Shown: one piece after another, positions 42,974 to 52,994 of the stretch
Numbering within the stretch: the stretch's first letter is position 1
Layout: each line of letters starts with the position of its first letter
Program-made: the position numbers and the translations under genes
The notes under the pieces: model-generated
Database searches by the model: none
Seen by the model: the letters and a program-made list of their open reading frames with translations, nothing else
Told to the model about the DNA's origin: nothing
NCBI RefSeq assembly: GCF_902459805.1
Contig: NZ_CABPST010000001.1
Span: forward strand, 496,001-560,000
Origin: Pandoraea bronchicola
GTDB taxonomy: Bacteria > Pseudomonadota > Gammaproteobacteria > Burkholderiales > Burkholderiaceae
Direction: 5' to 3'
Length of the DNA: 64,000 nucleotides

Positions 42974-44319
42974 TGGTGACGTGTGTCGTCGGTGGCGCGA
43001 TGACCGGCCCCGAGCGACTTGCGCCACGCGGGCAGATCGGCAAGCCGCGTTCCTTCCGGCACGACGCCATGCTTGCCATGTCCGACGCGCTGCGCACGAT
43101 AGATCCCCGTGTGTCCCGAACACAGATAAGCCAGAACGCACGCTATCGCGGCATAGCCGCCGATCTGCGGGCCGAAGATCTCGATGGCCATCAACGTCGA
43201 GGCGATGGGTGTGTTGGCTGCGCCGGCAAACACCGCGACAAAGCCGATGCCCGCAAGCACTGCGGCGGGCAACGTCAGCACATGCGAGAGCGCGTTGCCC
43301 AGCGTCGCGCCGATGTAGAACAACGGCGTGACTTCTCCGCCCTTGAACCCGGAGCCGAGCGTAACGACCGTGAAGAGCGCCTTGCCGAGGAAATCGTACC
43401 AAGGCAGCGACGTATGAAACGCGTCGACGATGGTCGGAATGCCCAGGCCGAGGTACTGCGGCGTGCCTAGCGCCGTGGCGGCGACGGCGACCAGCACGCC
43501 CCCCACGACCGGCCGCAACGGCGCGTAGGCGATGCGCCGCTTCATGAAGGCCGATGTCGAATGTGCCGCCTGCGCAAAGGCCATGCCGGCCAACCCGCAG
43601 AGCACCCCGGCGGCGGCGGCACTAAGCGCGCCAGAGAGCGACATCGACGCGGCAAACATGCCGGGAGCGATCGTGTAAGCGGTGTGATGCACCCCCCAGG
43701 CACGCGTGACGGCATCGCCAACGAGCGCCGCGACGAGGCACGGCAACAGGGCGTCATAACGCAGCCGCCCGATGGCGAGCACTTCCAGACCGAAGATGGC
43801 GCCCGCGAGCGGCGTGCCGAACACCGAGGCGAAGCCCGCGGCAATGCCCGACATCAGCAGCACGCGACGCTGCTCGCCGGACAGGCGGAAGACGTGCGTG
43901 AGCTGATCGGCCAGTGCACCGCCCATTTGCACGGCAGTGCCTTCGCGTCCGGCAGACCCGCCGAACAAATGCGTGACGACCGTACCGAAGAGCACCAGCG
44001 GCGCCATGCGCAAAGGGACGACGCGTTGCGGATCGTGAATCTCGTCGATCAGCAGATTATTGCCGGCCTCGACACTCGCGCCGAGCCGCAGGTAGAGCCA
44101 GCCGACTGCGAAGCCGGCCACGGGCAGCAACCAAAGCAGCCACGGGTGCATCAAGCGGGTATCGGTCGCGAGATCGAGCGCTACGAGCAACAGCGCCGAA
44201 GCACTGCCGGCCATCACGCCGACGAGTGCCGCCAGCGCACTGACACGGGCTGCGCGCGGCAACACGCCGAACAGGTCACGCAACGGGGAATCGTGAAACA
44301 TCTTCATGGTTTCAAACAT
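42970..44319 (-). CDS. CLC-F type fluoride/proton antiporter
   Basis: A 449-residue CLC membrane protein with about twelve membrane segments. Two features mark the fluoride-specific branch rather than chloride CLCs: 'EAGNNLLIDEIH' (Asn87-Asn88, replacing GSGIP) and 'GSAGREGTAV' (Thr128, replacing the Pro of GREGP). 'FASVFGTPLAGAIFGLEV' is also conserved. A fluoride riboswitch lies 120 nt upstream, which confirms both the role and the regulation. The frame is open into the riboswitch (to 44499), so an annotated start there would be wrong; Met 44319 is used here, with Met 44307 also possible. Confidence 0.95.
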   Translation of the reverse strand: MFETMKMFHDSPLRDLFGVLPRAARVSALAALVGVMAGSASALLLVALDLATDTRLMHPWLLWLLPVAGFAVGWLYLRLGASVEAGNNLLIDEIHDPQRVVPLRMAPLVLFGTVVTHLFGGSAGREGTAVQMGGALADQLTHVFRLSGEQRRVLLMSGIAAGFASVFGTPLAGAIFGLEVLAIGRLRYDALLPCLVAALVGDAVTRAWGVHHTAYTIAPGMFAASMSLSGALSAAAAGVLCGLAGMAFAQAAHSTSAFMKRRIAYAPLRPVVGGVLVAVAATALGTPQYLGLGIPTIVDAFHTSLPWYDFLGKALFTVVTLGSGFKGGEVTPLFYIGATLGNALSHVLTLPAAVLAGIGFVAVFAGAANTPIASTLMAIEIFGPQIGGYAAIACVLAYLCSGHTGIYRAQRVGHGKHGVVPEGTRLADLPAWRKSLGAGHRATDDTRHH

Positions 44320-44438
44320 CGGGACGAGCGACGTCGTCGACAAATTGCCTGAACACTGCCGGAAGGGAATCGGGAGCCGAAGGGAACGAAAGAAACGCTC
44401 GCACGCATAGCCCGCAACCTCCCGGCACGCCAGGATCT

Positions 44439-44503
44439 TGCAGGCATCATCAGCCCCGGGGAGGGGCGGTTTGCGAAACGACCGCCGGAGGTATGCCATC
44501 TCC
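44439..44503 (-). promoter_or_regulatory. Fluoride riboswitch (crcB motif)
   Basis: On the minus strand the segment reads GGAGATGGCATaCCTCC, then GGCGG...AACCGCC as the variable stem, then GGGGCTGATGATGCCTGCA. This matches the known aptamer: GGAGATGGCATNCCTCC, AACCGC and GCTGATGATGCCTACA. It lies 120-184 nt upstream of the CLC-F gene start. A CCTGGC/GCCGGG hairpin just after it could be part of the expression platform. Confidence 0.95.
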
Positions 44504-44686
44504 GTGAAGCAGTTGCCATGCTATCAGGAAGCGCGCGCACTCACAATGCGTGACATCATTTGCGCTGAAATGCCGAACCGGACCGGCGCCTCGCCAAACT
44601 TGACGCTGGCGCTCTCCCGACGAAAACGGCGGGTGCGATGCCTGACATCGCGACCCGCCGCTATTGAAACCGAGGCGATGAAACGC

Positions 44687-46156
44687 CTACTGCTTCGCGT
44701 GCTTCACGGCCTGCTCGATACGTGCGCCGACATCCTTGTCGATCTGCTTCCAGTAATCGAAGGCCCGCTCGAGCACCGGGCTATGCACCCCGGCAAGCAA
44801 CGCCCCCGACACGGTTTCGACCAGACGCGCACGTGCTGCGTCGTCGAACACATGACGCACGAGATCGCCCGGTTGCGAGAAGTCGTCGTCGTCTTTGTGC
44901 AGCGTGTAGGCACTGCGCACCATGTCGCCATCCGACGCCCAGCCATCCTCTGCCGGCCCCGTCTGATCGGCATACGGACGACCGCCGCTGTTCGGCACAT
45001 AGGTGGGCGCATTGCCGCTGTGCTCGAATGTCATGTGACCATCGAACATATACGACTGCACCGGCACCTTCGGGCGATTGACCGGCAGTTGATGGAAGTT
45101 CGTTCCGATGCGATTGCGCTGCGCGTCGTTGTATGCGAAGGCGCGTCCGAGCAACATCTTGTCGGGCGACAGGCCGATGCCGGGCACGGTATTGCCCGGC
45201 GAGAACGCCGCCTGCTCGATCTGCGCGAAGAAGTTCTCCGGATTGCGGTTGAGCGTCATCTTGCCCACCTTGATCAGCGGATAGTCCTTGTGCGACCACG
45301 TCTTCGTCAGATCGAACGGATTGAAGCGGTACGCCTTCGCGTCGGCATACGGCATGACCTGCACCGACAGGATCCAGCTCGGATGCTCACCACGAGCGAT
45401 GGCGTCGAACAGATCGCGGCGGTGGAAGTCTGCGTCCTGCCCCGACATCGTCGCGGCTTCGGCGTTGGTGAAGAATTCCATGCCCTGCTCGGTATGGAAG
45501 TGATACTTCACCCAGAATTTCTCGCCGCTCGCATTGATCCACATGTAGGTGTGCGAACCATAGCCGTTCATATGCCGCCAGGTGCGCGGCAGACCACGAT
45601 CGCCCATCAGATACGTCACCTGATGCGCCGACTCCGGATTGTTCGTCCAGAAATCCCATTGCATGTGATTGTCGCGCAGCCCTGAATCCGGCAGACGCTT
45701 CTGGCTGCGAATGAAGTGCGGAAACTTCATCGGGTCGCGCACGAAGAAGACCGGTGTGTTGTTGCCGACGAGATCATAGTTGCCTTCGTCGGTATAGAAC
45801 TTGAGGGAGAAGCCGCGTACGTCGCGCCAGGTGTCGGGACTGCCGGATTCGCCTGCGACCGTAGAGAAACGCGCCAGCATTTCCACCTTGGCGCCCTTCC
45901 TGAACAGCGACGCCTTGGTGTAACGGCTGACATCTTCGGTAGTTTCGAATACGCCGAAAGCGCCGGCACCTTTGGCGTGGGGTTGACGCTCGGGCACCTT
46001 CTCCCGATTGAAGTGCGCCATTTGCTCGATGAAGTGAACGTCGTGAAGCAGCAGCGGGCCGTCCGCCCCGACCGACAACGTATTCCGGTCGCTTGCCGCC
46101 GGTGCGCCTGCACCGGTCGTCGATCCGGCGTCCGGACGTTCTTTCTCTTGACTCAT
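44687..46156 (-). CDS. katA: Catalase (monofunctional, small-subunit clade)
   Basis: A 489-residue haem catalase. His60 in '[14 protein letters not shown]' is the distal His, '[25 protein letters not shown]' carries the distal Asn, and '[15 protein letters not shown]' has the proximal haem-ligand Tyr. The length is that of the NADPH-binding small-subunit group. ATG 46156 has GGAGG 7 bases upstream; the frame continues upstream without family similarity. It is a single-gene unit; 46157-46380 contains no gene or clear OxyR site. Confidence 0.97.
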   Translation of the reverse strand: MSQEKERPDAGSTTGAGAPAASDRNTLSVGADGPLLLHDVHFIEQMAHFNREKVPERQPHAKGAGAFGVFETTEDVSRYTKASLFRKGAKVEMLARFSTVAGESGSPDTWRDVRGFSLKFYTDEGNYDLVGNNTPVFFVRDPMKFPHFIRSQKRLPDSGLRDNHMQWDFWTNNPESAHQVTYLMGDRGLPRTWRHMNGYGSHTYMWINASGEKFWVKYHFHTEQGMEFFTNAEAATMSGQDADFHRRDLFDAIARGEHPSWILSVQVMPYADAKAYRFNPFDLTKTWSHKDYPLIKVGKMTLNRNPENFFAQIEQAAFSPGNTVPGIGLSPDKMLLGRAFAYNDAQRNRIGTNFHQLPVNRPKVPVQSYMFDGHMTFEHSGNAPTYVPNSGGRPYADQTGPAEDGWASDGDMVRSAYTLHKDDDDFSQPGDLVRHVFDDAARARLVETVSGALLAGVHSPVLERAFDYWKQIDKDVGARIEQAVKHAKQ

Positions 46157-46380
46157 ACATACCTCCGACATGAAGGTGGGTGGGGAGAAGAAGAGACTAG
46201 GAGTCAGCAATGTCGCAAGTCGTTCAAAGCATAATACAAGACGACCCAACGCACGCATCGGCATTCGGCGCATTGAATATTCGTCAACTTGCGACAGATG
46301 AACGGCGCCAGCCTATCCCTTCTTCCTCTCCACCTCCGCCTCACTCATGCCGTTGAGGGTTGCAAGCGGCAAACGTGGCC

Positions 46381-47541
46381 TCAGGCGGCCAACGCCCGGC
46401 ACTGACAGACGACGCGCTCGAAGCACGCGATCGCGAAGTCGATCGAGGCTTCCTCGGTAAAGCGCCCGAGGCTCACGCGCACGGTGCGGCTCGCGGCTTC
46501 GCCATCGAGACCGATGGCGCTCAGCACATGCGAAGGCTGCCCCGAGGCCGAGTTGCAGGCCGACGTCGACGACACCGCCAGATTGCCGTTGAGCATGAAC
46601 GTGAAGAAGCCCGGATGCCGCACCGTCAGGCTCAACGTGTGCGGAATGCGTTGCGCATGCGCAGCGTTGTGTACCACGCCATCGAGCCCCAGCACACCGT
46701 CGAGCAGGCGGCGGCTCAGCCTGGCGATGCGCGCGTTGTCCGTGGTCATCGCTTGCATGGCCAGTTCGCAGGCGGTTCCCATACCCACGATCTGATGCGT
46801 CGCCAACGTGCCGGAGCGCAAGCCGCGCTCGTGACCGCCACCATGCATTTGCGCAGCGATGCGCGGCATGACTTCCTTATTGACGTACAGCGCGCCAATC
46901 CCCTTGGGTCCATACACCTTGTGTGCCGACATCGACAGCATATCGATGCCCATCGCCTTGACGTCGATCGGCGTCTTGCCAAGCGCCTGCGCGGCATCGA
47001 CGTGCAGCAATGCCCCCGCGGCATGTACAACCTTGGCGATGGCCGCAACGTCGGTCAGCGTGCCGAGTTCGTTGTTGACCAGCATCAGCGACACCAACCC
47101 CGTATCGGGGCGCAGGGCCGCTGCCACGGCGTCGGCAGTGATCTCGCCGGTGGCCGACGGCGTCAGATACGTCACGGGCACGCCACGCTTTTCCAGATAC
47201 CCCATCGTGTCGAGAATCGCCTTGTGCTCGAGCACGCTCGTCATCATGTGCGCGCGCGCCTGCCCCAGTTCGGCATACCCTTTGAGCGCCAGATTGTTCG
47301 ACTCGGTGGCGCCGGATGTCCATACGATCTGGGCCGCGTCGGCACCGATGAGTGCTGCGACCTGCGCGCGCGAGCGCTCCACGAGACGCCGTGCGCTTAC
47401 ACCCGCCGCGTGCGAACTCGACGCCGGGTTGCCGAAGACGCCATCCACGCCGAGACAGTCGGACATCGCAGCAATGACGGCCGCGTCTGCCGGCGTGGTG
47501 GCTGCGTAGTCGAAGTAATGGAGTGGTTCTCTCTCGCGCAT
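46381..47541 (-). CDS. Cysteine desulfurase (NifS/IscS-like, class V aminotransferase)
   Basis: A 386-residue PLP enzyme. 'YFDYAATTPA' starts the family, 'WTSGATESNNLALKG' binds PLP phosphate, and Lys208 in 'MSAHKVYGPKG' forms the Schiff base. Cys329 in 'SSTSACNSASG' is the persulfide Cys in the flexible loop. It sits apart from any isc or suf cluster, so it probably feeds a dedicated sulfur pathway (thiolation or a specific Fe-S or selenium use). The end reads 'CFERVVCQCRALAA', with extra Cys. Confidence 0.93.
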   Translation of the reverse strand: MREREPLHYFDYAATTPADAAVIAAMSDCLGVDGVFGNPASSSHAAGVSARRLVERSRAQVAALIGADAAQIVWTSGATESNNLALKGYAELGQARAHMMTSVLEHKAILDTMGYLEKRGVPVTYLTPSATGEITADAVAAALRPDTGLVSLMLVNNELGTLTDVAAIAKVVHAAGALLHVDAAQALGKTPIDVKAMGIDMLSMSAHKVYGPKGIGALYVNKEVMPRIAAQMHGGGHERGLRSGTLATHQIVGMGTACELAMQAMTTDNARIARLSRRLLDGVLGLDGVVHNAAHAQRIPHTLSLTVRHPGFFTFMLNGNLAVSSTSACNSASGQPSHVLSAIGLDGEAASRTVRVSLGRFTEEASIDFAIACFERVVCQCRALAA

Positions 47542-47681
47542 GATCGGCCCCGAATAAATAAGTGCATCGATCCTACGCGGCAGAGGTGAGAAAAGGCTTG
47601 CAGAATCACCCGCCGACAGGGGAATTCATGGAAATTTCATCTATCAAAATGCGGAAATCCGAAAATTCCTCCCCCACCTGT

Positions 47682-49091
47682 TTAATCTCCCTCACTGGCC
47701 GGGAATCGCACGGTGACCTCGAGCCCGCCGCCCGGCGCTTCGCCAAGCGATACGTCGGCCCGATGCATGCGAGCAATCTCTCTGACGATGGCAAGCCCGA
47801 GTCCGGACCCATCGGCTGCCTGCGGCGCCGAGCCGTGGTGCTCCCGGCGATAGAAGCGCTCGAACACGGCCTCACGTTCGTGGGCGGGAATGCCCGGGCC
47901 GTTATCGGTCACCTGAAGCACCGCCGCGTCGCCCTCACGCGAGGTGCGCACGGTGATGATCGCCCCGTCGCCGGCATAGCGAATCGCGTTATCGATGAGA
48001 TTGCCGCACAACTCGGCCAGCAATTCCCGTTGTGCCAGCACCGGCACCGGCCCGTCGTGCTCGAATCCCAGATCGATATGCCGTGAGCGTGCCACCGGCG
48101 ACCAGTCGAGGGCAACGCTGCGCGCCACGTCGTCCAGAGGCAACGGCGCCATCGCGACGGGCGGACCGCCTTCGGCCTCCAGACGCGACAGCGATAGCAA
48201 CTGCCGAACGCTCTTTGCCGCCTGCTTCACCGCGTGATTGAGCCGTTCGACGCGTTCGCGCGCCGGCGCGCTGAGCGACTCGCGCAGTGTGAGCTCCGAC
48301 TCGGCCTGGATGATGGCGAGCGGCGTCTTCAATTGATGCGCCGCGTCGGCAAAGAAGCGCTGCCGCGACGCCTGCATCCGCCCGACACGTCCCACGTATT
48401 GGTTGATGGACTCGACAAGTGGTTTGACCTCGGTCGGCAAATCGACATTGTCGAGGGGTGTCGTGTCGCCTTCGCCGCGCGCGGCGACCTTCGCAGAGAG
48501 CCGGTTGAGCGGACGCAAACCGCGCGTCACCCCCAGCCAGACGATGGCCAGCGCGAGCACGACCAGCAGCACCTCCTGCTGCAGCGCGCCTGTCAGAATC
48601 TGCCGCGCCAGTTCGCGACGCGATTCCGTCGTCTCGCCCACCACGATCCACACGGCACGCGTCTGCGCATTGGGCACATCATGCACCGGCAGGCGCAGCG
48701 CGCCCATACGCAGCGTCTCGCCGCGATACTCGGCGTCATAGAACGCGGTGTGATACGGATCGGGCGCGAGCCGTTTGGGCGGCATCGGCAGGTCGTGATA
48801 GCCGGTCACGGCGCGGCCGCCATCCTCGCGAATCACGTAATAGATCTTGCCGCCACGATCCGACTCGAACATCTCCAGCGCGAGATACGGCAGGTTGACC
48901 TGCACCTCGCCATCGATCAGTTGCGTGCCCTCGCGAATCGACTTGATCGAAAATTCCAACGACCGGTCGAACGCCGAATTGGCTGCGCTCATCGCGCGCT
49001 GATAAGTCAGCCACGTGTCGAGCGCGAGCAATCCGAGCAGCGGGAACAGCAGCCAGAGCGCCAGTTGGCGTCGAAGATTCGGTTGCGGCAT
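47682..49091 (-). CDS. Sensor histidine kinase (TctE-like)
   Basis: A 469-residue membrane kinase. A TM segment at 10-26 is followed by a periplasmic 2CSK_N-like sensor (about 30-165) and a second TM at about 170-190. Then come HAMP, the phospho-acceptor His252 in 'FFADAAHQLKTPLAII', and ATPase motifs 'NLIDNAIRYAG' (N box), 'DNGPGIP' (G1) and 'GSGLGLAIVREIARMH' (G2). It lies 36 bp downstream of its response regulator gene. TctE-type kinases sense organic acids such as tricarboxylates; here the divergent ABC importer is the probable target. Confidence 0.94.
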   Translation of the reverse strand: MPQPNLRRQLALWLLFPLLGLLALDTWLTYQRAMSAANSAFDRSLEFSIKSIREGTQLIDGEVQVNLPYLALEMFESDRGGKIYYVIREDGGRAVTGYHDLPMPPKRLAPDPYHTAFYDAEYRGETLRMGALRLPVHDVPNAQTRAVWIVVGETTESRRELARQILTGALQQEVLLVVLALAIVWLGVTRGLRPLNRLSAKVAARGEGDTTPLDNVDLPTEVKPLVESINQYVGRVGRMQASRQRFFADAAHQLKTPLAIIQAESELTLRESLSAPARERVERLNHAVKQAAKSVRQLLSLSRLEAEGGPPVAMAPLPLDDVARSVALDWSPVARSRHIDLGFEHDGPVPVLAQRELLAELCGNLIDNAIRYAGDGAIITVRTSREGDAAVLQVTDNGPGIPAHEREAVFERFYRREHHGSAPQAADGSGLGLAIVREIARMHRADVSLGEAPGGGLEVTVRFPASEGD

Positions 49092-49127
49092 GGGTGACGG
49101 AAAGCGAGGCGGAAGGGGGCGTGCGGA

Positions 49128-49814
49128 TCAGGCGGCCGGCGGTGCGTCGGGCTTTTCTTCGAGCAGATAGCCCAGCCCGCGCAGTGTCACGATCGCCACG
49201 CGACTGCCTTCGAGCTTCTTTCTCAAGCGATGGACGTAGATCTCGATGGCGTCCGGATTGACCGATTCGTCGATACCGAAGAGCTTCTCCGAGAGCGCTT
49301 CTTTGTTGATCGCACGTCCGCCGCGCAGGATCAGCACTTCGAGCACGGCCCGCTCTCGCTTGGTGAGTGCGAGCAGTTCGCCGTCAAGGCGAAAACTGCG
49401 CTCCACGCCATCGAACACCAACGGCCCGCAAGCCACATTGGCGCTCTCATGATGCTGCGCGCGACGGATCAACGCGCGGGCGCGAGCTTCCAATTCATCG
49501 AGTTCGAACGGTTTTGAAAGATAATCGTCGGCCCCGAGATTCAGGCCTTTCACGCGGTCTTCGAGCGAGCCATGTGCCGTGAGAATCAGCACGGGCACCC
49601 GGTTGCGACGCGCACGCAAGCGACGCAGGATTTCGAGACCGTCGAGACGCGGCAGCCCGAGATCGAGAATCACGAGCGAGTACTCCTGCGTGCGCAATAC
49701 GTGATCCGCCGCCTCGCCGTCGTGCATGCAATCGACGGCGAAATTTGCCTGCGTCAGCGCCTCTGAGAGCGATTTGGCCAGACTCGGATTGTCTTCGACA
49801 AGCAAGATGCGCAT
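49128..49814 (-). CDS. Response regulator, OmpR family (TctD-like)
   Basis: A 228-residue regulator. The receiver has phospho-acceptor Asp51 in 'LVILDLGLP' and Lys in 'YLSKPFE'. A winged-helix DNA-binding domain covers about 125-220 ('LTKRERAVLEVLILRGGRAINKEALSEKLF...IEIYVHRLRKKL'). Met 49814 gives the standard start; upstream in-frame codons are not receiver-like. It is divergent from the ABC importer genes starting at 49959. Confidence 0.96.
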   Translation of the reverse strand: MRILLVEDNPSLAKSLSEALTQANFAVDCMHDGEAADHVLRTQEYSLVILDLGLPRLDGLEILRRLRARRNRVPVLILTAHGSLEDRVKGLNLGADDYLSKPFELDELEARARALIRRAQHHESANVACGPLVFDGVERSFRLDGELLALTKRERAVLEVLILRGGRAINKEALSEKLFGIDESVNPDAIEIYVHRLRKKLEGSRVAIVTLRGLGYLLEEKPDAPPAA

Positions 49815-49958
49815 GAGAACTAGGGAAATCCATGACCCGAAAAAGGGGGTTCGGATCGGCTTCGACACGAAATCGAAAGCGATTTGAAAGTTTCGGCAAC
49901 TTAACATGCGCCACGCGAAAACGACAAACCCCGTTCAAGGGGTCTTCCGGAGGATGAC

Positions 49959-51062
49959 ATGAAGCAACAGAAATCGCTCGGCGCGATGGTCGCGACCGCT
50001 GCGCTCTTCGCCGCCGCCATGCCCGCTGCACACGCACAGGTGCCGGCCGGCTATCCGGCGAACTATCAGGCCACCGTCGACGCCGCCAAAAAGGAAGGCA
50101 AACTGATCGTGTACTCGGTGACCGATACGGCGCTCGTGCGCCCGCTCATCAAGGATTTCGAGTCGCTGTACGGCGTGAAGGTCGAGTACAACGACATGAA
50201 CAGCACCGAGCTGTACAACCGCTATATCAGCGAGAACGCCGCGAACAGCACCAGCGCCGACGTGCTCTGGAGTTCCGCGATGGACCTTCAGGTCAAGCTG
50301 GTGAACGACGGCATGATGGCGAACTACGAGTCGCCCGAATCCGCGCACATCCCGCAATGGGCGCAATACCAGAAGCAGGCTTACGGCACGACTTACGAGC
50401 CGCTCGCCATCGTCTACAACAAGCGCCTGCTGCCAGCGAACGAAGTGCCGCAAACGCGCATGGAGCTGATCAAGCTGCTGCAAGCCAACCCGGCCAAGTT
50501 CAAGGGCAAGGTCACGACGTACGACATCGAAAAGTCGGGCGTGGGCTTCAACTACCTGACACAGGACGCGCGCGTGAACCCGGAAGTGACGTGGGAACTC
50601 GTTGGCGCCATGGGCGCGCTCAATCCGAAGCTGCAATCGAGCACGGGCGCGATGATGGAGCGCATTTCGTCGGGCGAGAATCTGATCGGCTACAACATCC
50701 TCGGCTCGTACGCATTCGCCAAGGCAAAGAAAGATCCGTCCATCGGTTACGTCTACCCGCGCGATTACACGCAAGTGGTGAGCCGTCTGGTCACGATCTC
50801 GAAGAAGGCCAAGAATTCGAACGCCGCCAAGCTCTGGGTCGACTATCTGCTTTCGAAGCGCGGCCAGACCTTGCTCGCCAATCAGGCCAATCTGTTCTCG
50901 ATCCGTGCGGATGTCGACGGCGAGACGTCGATGGCGAACCTCACGCAGCAACTCGGCTCGGCGCTCAAGCCGATTCCGATCGGTGCGGGCTTGCTCGTTT
51001 ATCTGGATCAGGCCAAGCGTCTTGAATTCCTCAAGCGCTGGCAACAGTCGATCAAGCGTTGA
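49959..51062 (+). CDS. ABC transporter periplasmic substrate-binding protein (Fe/phosphonate-type fold)
   Basis: A 367-residue protein with a signal peptide (MKQQKSLGAMVATAALFAAAMPAAHA). 'AKKEGKLIVYSVTDTALVRPLIKDFESLYGVKVEYNDMNS' and 'AIVYNKRLLPANEVPQT' are typical of the class of binding proteins related to AfuA/FbpA and PgtC-like sensors. Conserved Tyr pairs of iron-binding FbpA are not evident, so the ligand may be an organic acid or phosphorylated compound. GGAGG lies 9 bases upstream. A leader hairpin ACCCC-GTTCAA-GGGGT (about 49930-49945) precedes it. It is the first gene of the importer divergent from the TctDE-like pair. Confidence 0.9.
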   Translation: MKQQKSLGAMVATAALFAAAMPAAHAQVPAGYPANYQATVDAAKKEGKLIVYSVTDTALVRPLIKDFESLYGVKVEYNDMNSTELYNRYISENAANSTSADVLWSSAMDLQVKLVNDGMMANYESPESAHIPQWAQYQKQAYGTTYEPLAIVYNKRLLPANEVPQTRMELIKLLQANPAKFKGKVTTYDIEKSGVGFNYLTQDARVNPEVTWELVGAMGALNPKLQSSTGAMMERISSGENLIGYNILGSYAFAKAKKDPSIGYVYPRDYTQVVSRLVTISKKAKNSNAAKLWVDYLLSKRGQTLLANQANLFSIRADVDGETSMANLTQQLGSALKPIPIGAGLLVYLDQAKRLEFLKRWQQSIKR

Positions 51063-51230
51063 GCGGCGCGCCACAGAACACGCCCTCTCGTTGACGTAAC
51101 ACCTCGGGGCCGCCGCGCCCCGTCGTGATCGCTTCACCCGTAACACCCTTAAGTCCGGCGGCTGCGCGAGCGGTCCGCCTCTCCCCAAGCCTTTCTCGAT
51201 ATGCGCCCCGCGGGGTGCAGGGAGACCCTC

Positions 51231-52994
51231 ATGCTGTCGTCTTCTACCGCTAACCGCTCTGCGGTGCCTCCCGGCCGCCCCCCCGCCGGTGCGGCACCCC
51301 ACGTTGCGCCGCCCTGGCGCGCGCTCGCGGCCACCTCGCGCTGGCTGGTCATCGCCGTGCTCGCGATTGCCGTGCTGCTGCCGCTGTCGTTCATCGTTGT
51401 GCAAAGCCTGCTCTCGTCACCGTTCTTCGATGCCAGCCGCACGTTCGGTATCGACGGCTATCGGTTCATCTTCTCCGACCCCGACTTCTGGTCGGCGGCG
51501 AAGCACTCTTTCATCATCGCGTTCGGGATGCTGTTCATCTCGATCCCGCTCGGCGGCATTCTTGCCTTCCTGATGGTGCGCACCGACCTGCCGGGCCGCC
51601 GCTGGCTCGAGCCGCTGCTGCTCACGCCGGTGTTCGTCTCGCCGATGGTGCTCGCCTTCGGCTACGTCGTGGCGGCCGGCCCTGTGGGCTTCTACTCCGT
51701 GTGGTTCCGCGAACTCACGGGCCTCGACGCTCCGTGGTCGATCTACTCGATCTTCGCCATCACGGTGATTGTCGGCCTCACGCACGTGCCGCACGTCTAC
51801 CTGTACTCGTCGGCCGCACTGCGCAATCTCGGTTCCGATGTGGAAGAAGCTGCGCGTGTGGCCGGTGCGCGACCGTTCCGCGTGGCGCTCGACGTGAGTC
51901 TTCCGATGACCATGCCCGCCCTGCTCTTCGCCGGCGTGCTCGTGTTCTTCCTCGGCTTCGAGGTCTTCGGCCTGCCGCTGGTGCTGGGCGACCCGGAGGG
52001 CCACCTCGTGCTGGCGACTTACCTCTACAAGCTCACCAACAAACTCGGGGTGCCGTCGTATCACCTGATGGCCGCCGTCGCGATGTGCATCGTGGCGATC
52101 ACGTTCCCGCTCGTGCTGCTGCAACGCCACCTGCTCAAGCGCGCGAACAAATACGTCACGGTGAAAGGCAAGGCGGGCCGTCAGACGGTGCTGCCGCTGG
52201 GGGTGTGGCGCTGGATCGCGCTGGCGATCGTTGCGGCATGGCTGCTCGTGACGGTGTTCGTGCCGATCTCCGGCATCGTGCTGCGCGCGTTCGTCACGCA
52301 TTGGGGCGAAGGCGTGGCGTTGAGCGAAGTGCTCACGCTCGCGAACTTCACCGAACTCTTCGAGCAGGACAACCTCGTGCGCGCCATTCTCAACACGCTG
52401 GGCATCGGCGTGATCGGCGGTGCGATGGCGGTCGGCTTCTACTCGCTCGTGGCCTTTGCCGGCCATCGCCGCAACGACTGGGCCGCGAAGCTGCTCGACT
52501 ATCTCGTGCTGCTGCCGCGTGCCGTGCCGGGGTTGCTCGCCGGTCTGGCGTTCCTGTGGATCTTCCTGTTCGTGCCGGGTCTGCGCGAACTCAAGAACTC
52601 GATGTGGAGCATCTGGGTGGCCTACACGGTGGTGTGGCTCGCCTACGGCATGCGCCTCATCCAGAGCGCGCTGCTGCAAGTCGGCCCCGAGCTGGAAGAG
52701 GCCGGGCGCAGCGTGGGCGCCACGCGCAGCCGCGTGAGCCTCGACGTGACGCTGCCGCTCGTGCGTTTCGGTCTGCTCGCGGCATGGCTGCTGATTTTCA
52801 TGATCTTCGAGCGCGAGTACTCCACAGCCGTTTATCTGCTCTCGCCGGGCACGGAGGTCATCGGCTCGCTGCTCGTGTCGCTGTGGGCGACCGGCGCGGT
52901 CGATCAGGTCGCGGCGCTCTCTGTCATCAACATCGCGATGGTCGGCGCCGGTCTGGGCGTGGCGTTGCGCTTCGGAGTCAAATTGCATGGATAA
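51231..52994 (+). CDS. ABC transporter permease, two fused permease domains
   Basis: A 587-residue inner-membrane protein with about twelve TM segments in two BPD_transp_1 halves (about 35-300 and 320-585). Each half has an EAA-type loop: 'EEAARVAGARPFRVALDVSLPM' and 'EEAGRSVGATRSRVSLDVTLPL'. FbpB/AfuB-like permeases have the same duplicated form. ATG 51231 has GGGAG 8 bases upstream; the preceding in-frame codons are rejected. The gene overlaps the ATPase gene by eight bases. Confidence 0.94.
   Translation: MLSSSTANRSAVPPGRPPAGAAPHVAPPWRALAATSRWLVIAVLAIAVLLPLSFIVVQSLLSSPFFDASRTFGIDGYRFIFSDPDFWSAAKHSFIIAFGMLFISIPLGGILAFLMVRTDLPGRRWLEPLLLTPVFVSPMVLAFGYVVAAGPVGFYSVWFRELTGLDAPWSIYSIFAITVIVGLTHVPHVYLYSSAALRNLGSDVEEAARVAGARPFRVALDVSLPMTMPALLFAGVLVFFLGFEVFGLPLVLGDPEGHLVLATYLYKLTNKLGVPSYHLMAAVAMCIVAITFPLVLLQRHLLKRANKYVTVKGKAGRQTVLPLGVWRWIALAIVAAWLLVTVFVPISGIVLRAFVTHWGEGVALSEVLTLANFTELFEQDNLVRAILNTLGIGVIGGAMAVGFYSLVAFAGHRRNDWAAKLLDYLVLLPRAVPGLLAGLAFLWIFLFVPGLRELKNSMWSIWVAYTVVWLAYGMRLIQSALLQVGPELEEAGRSVGATRSRVSLDVTLPLVRFGLLAAWLLIFMIFEREYSTAVYLLSPGTEVIGSLLVSLWATGAVDQVAALSVINIAMVGAGLGVALRFGVKLHG

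Noticed and set aside
44320-44499. N-terminal extension of the CLC-F gene to 44499
   Set aside because: The extension translates the fluoride riboswitch and its expression platform and has no membrane protein features.
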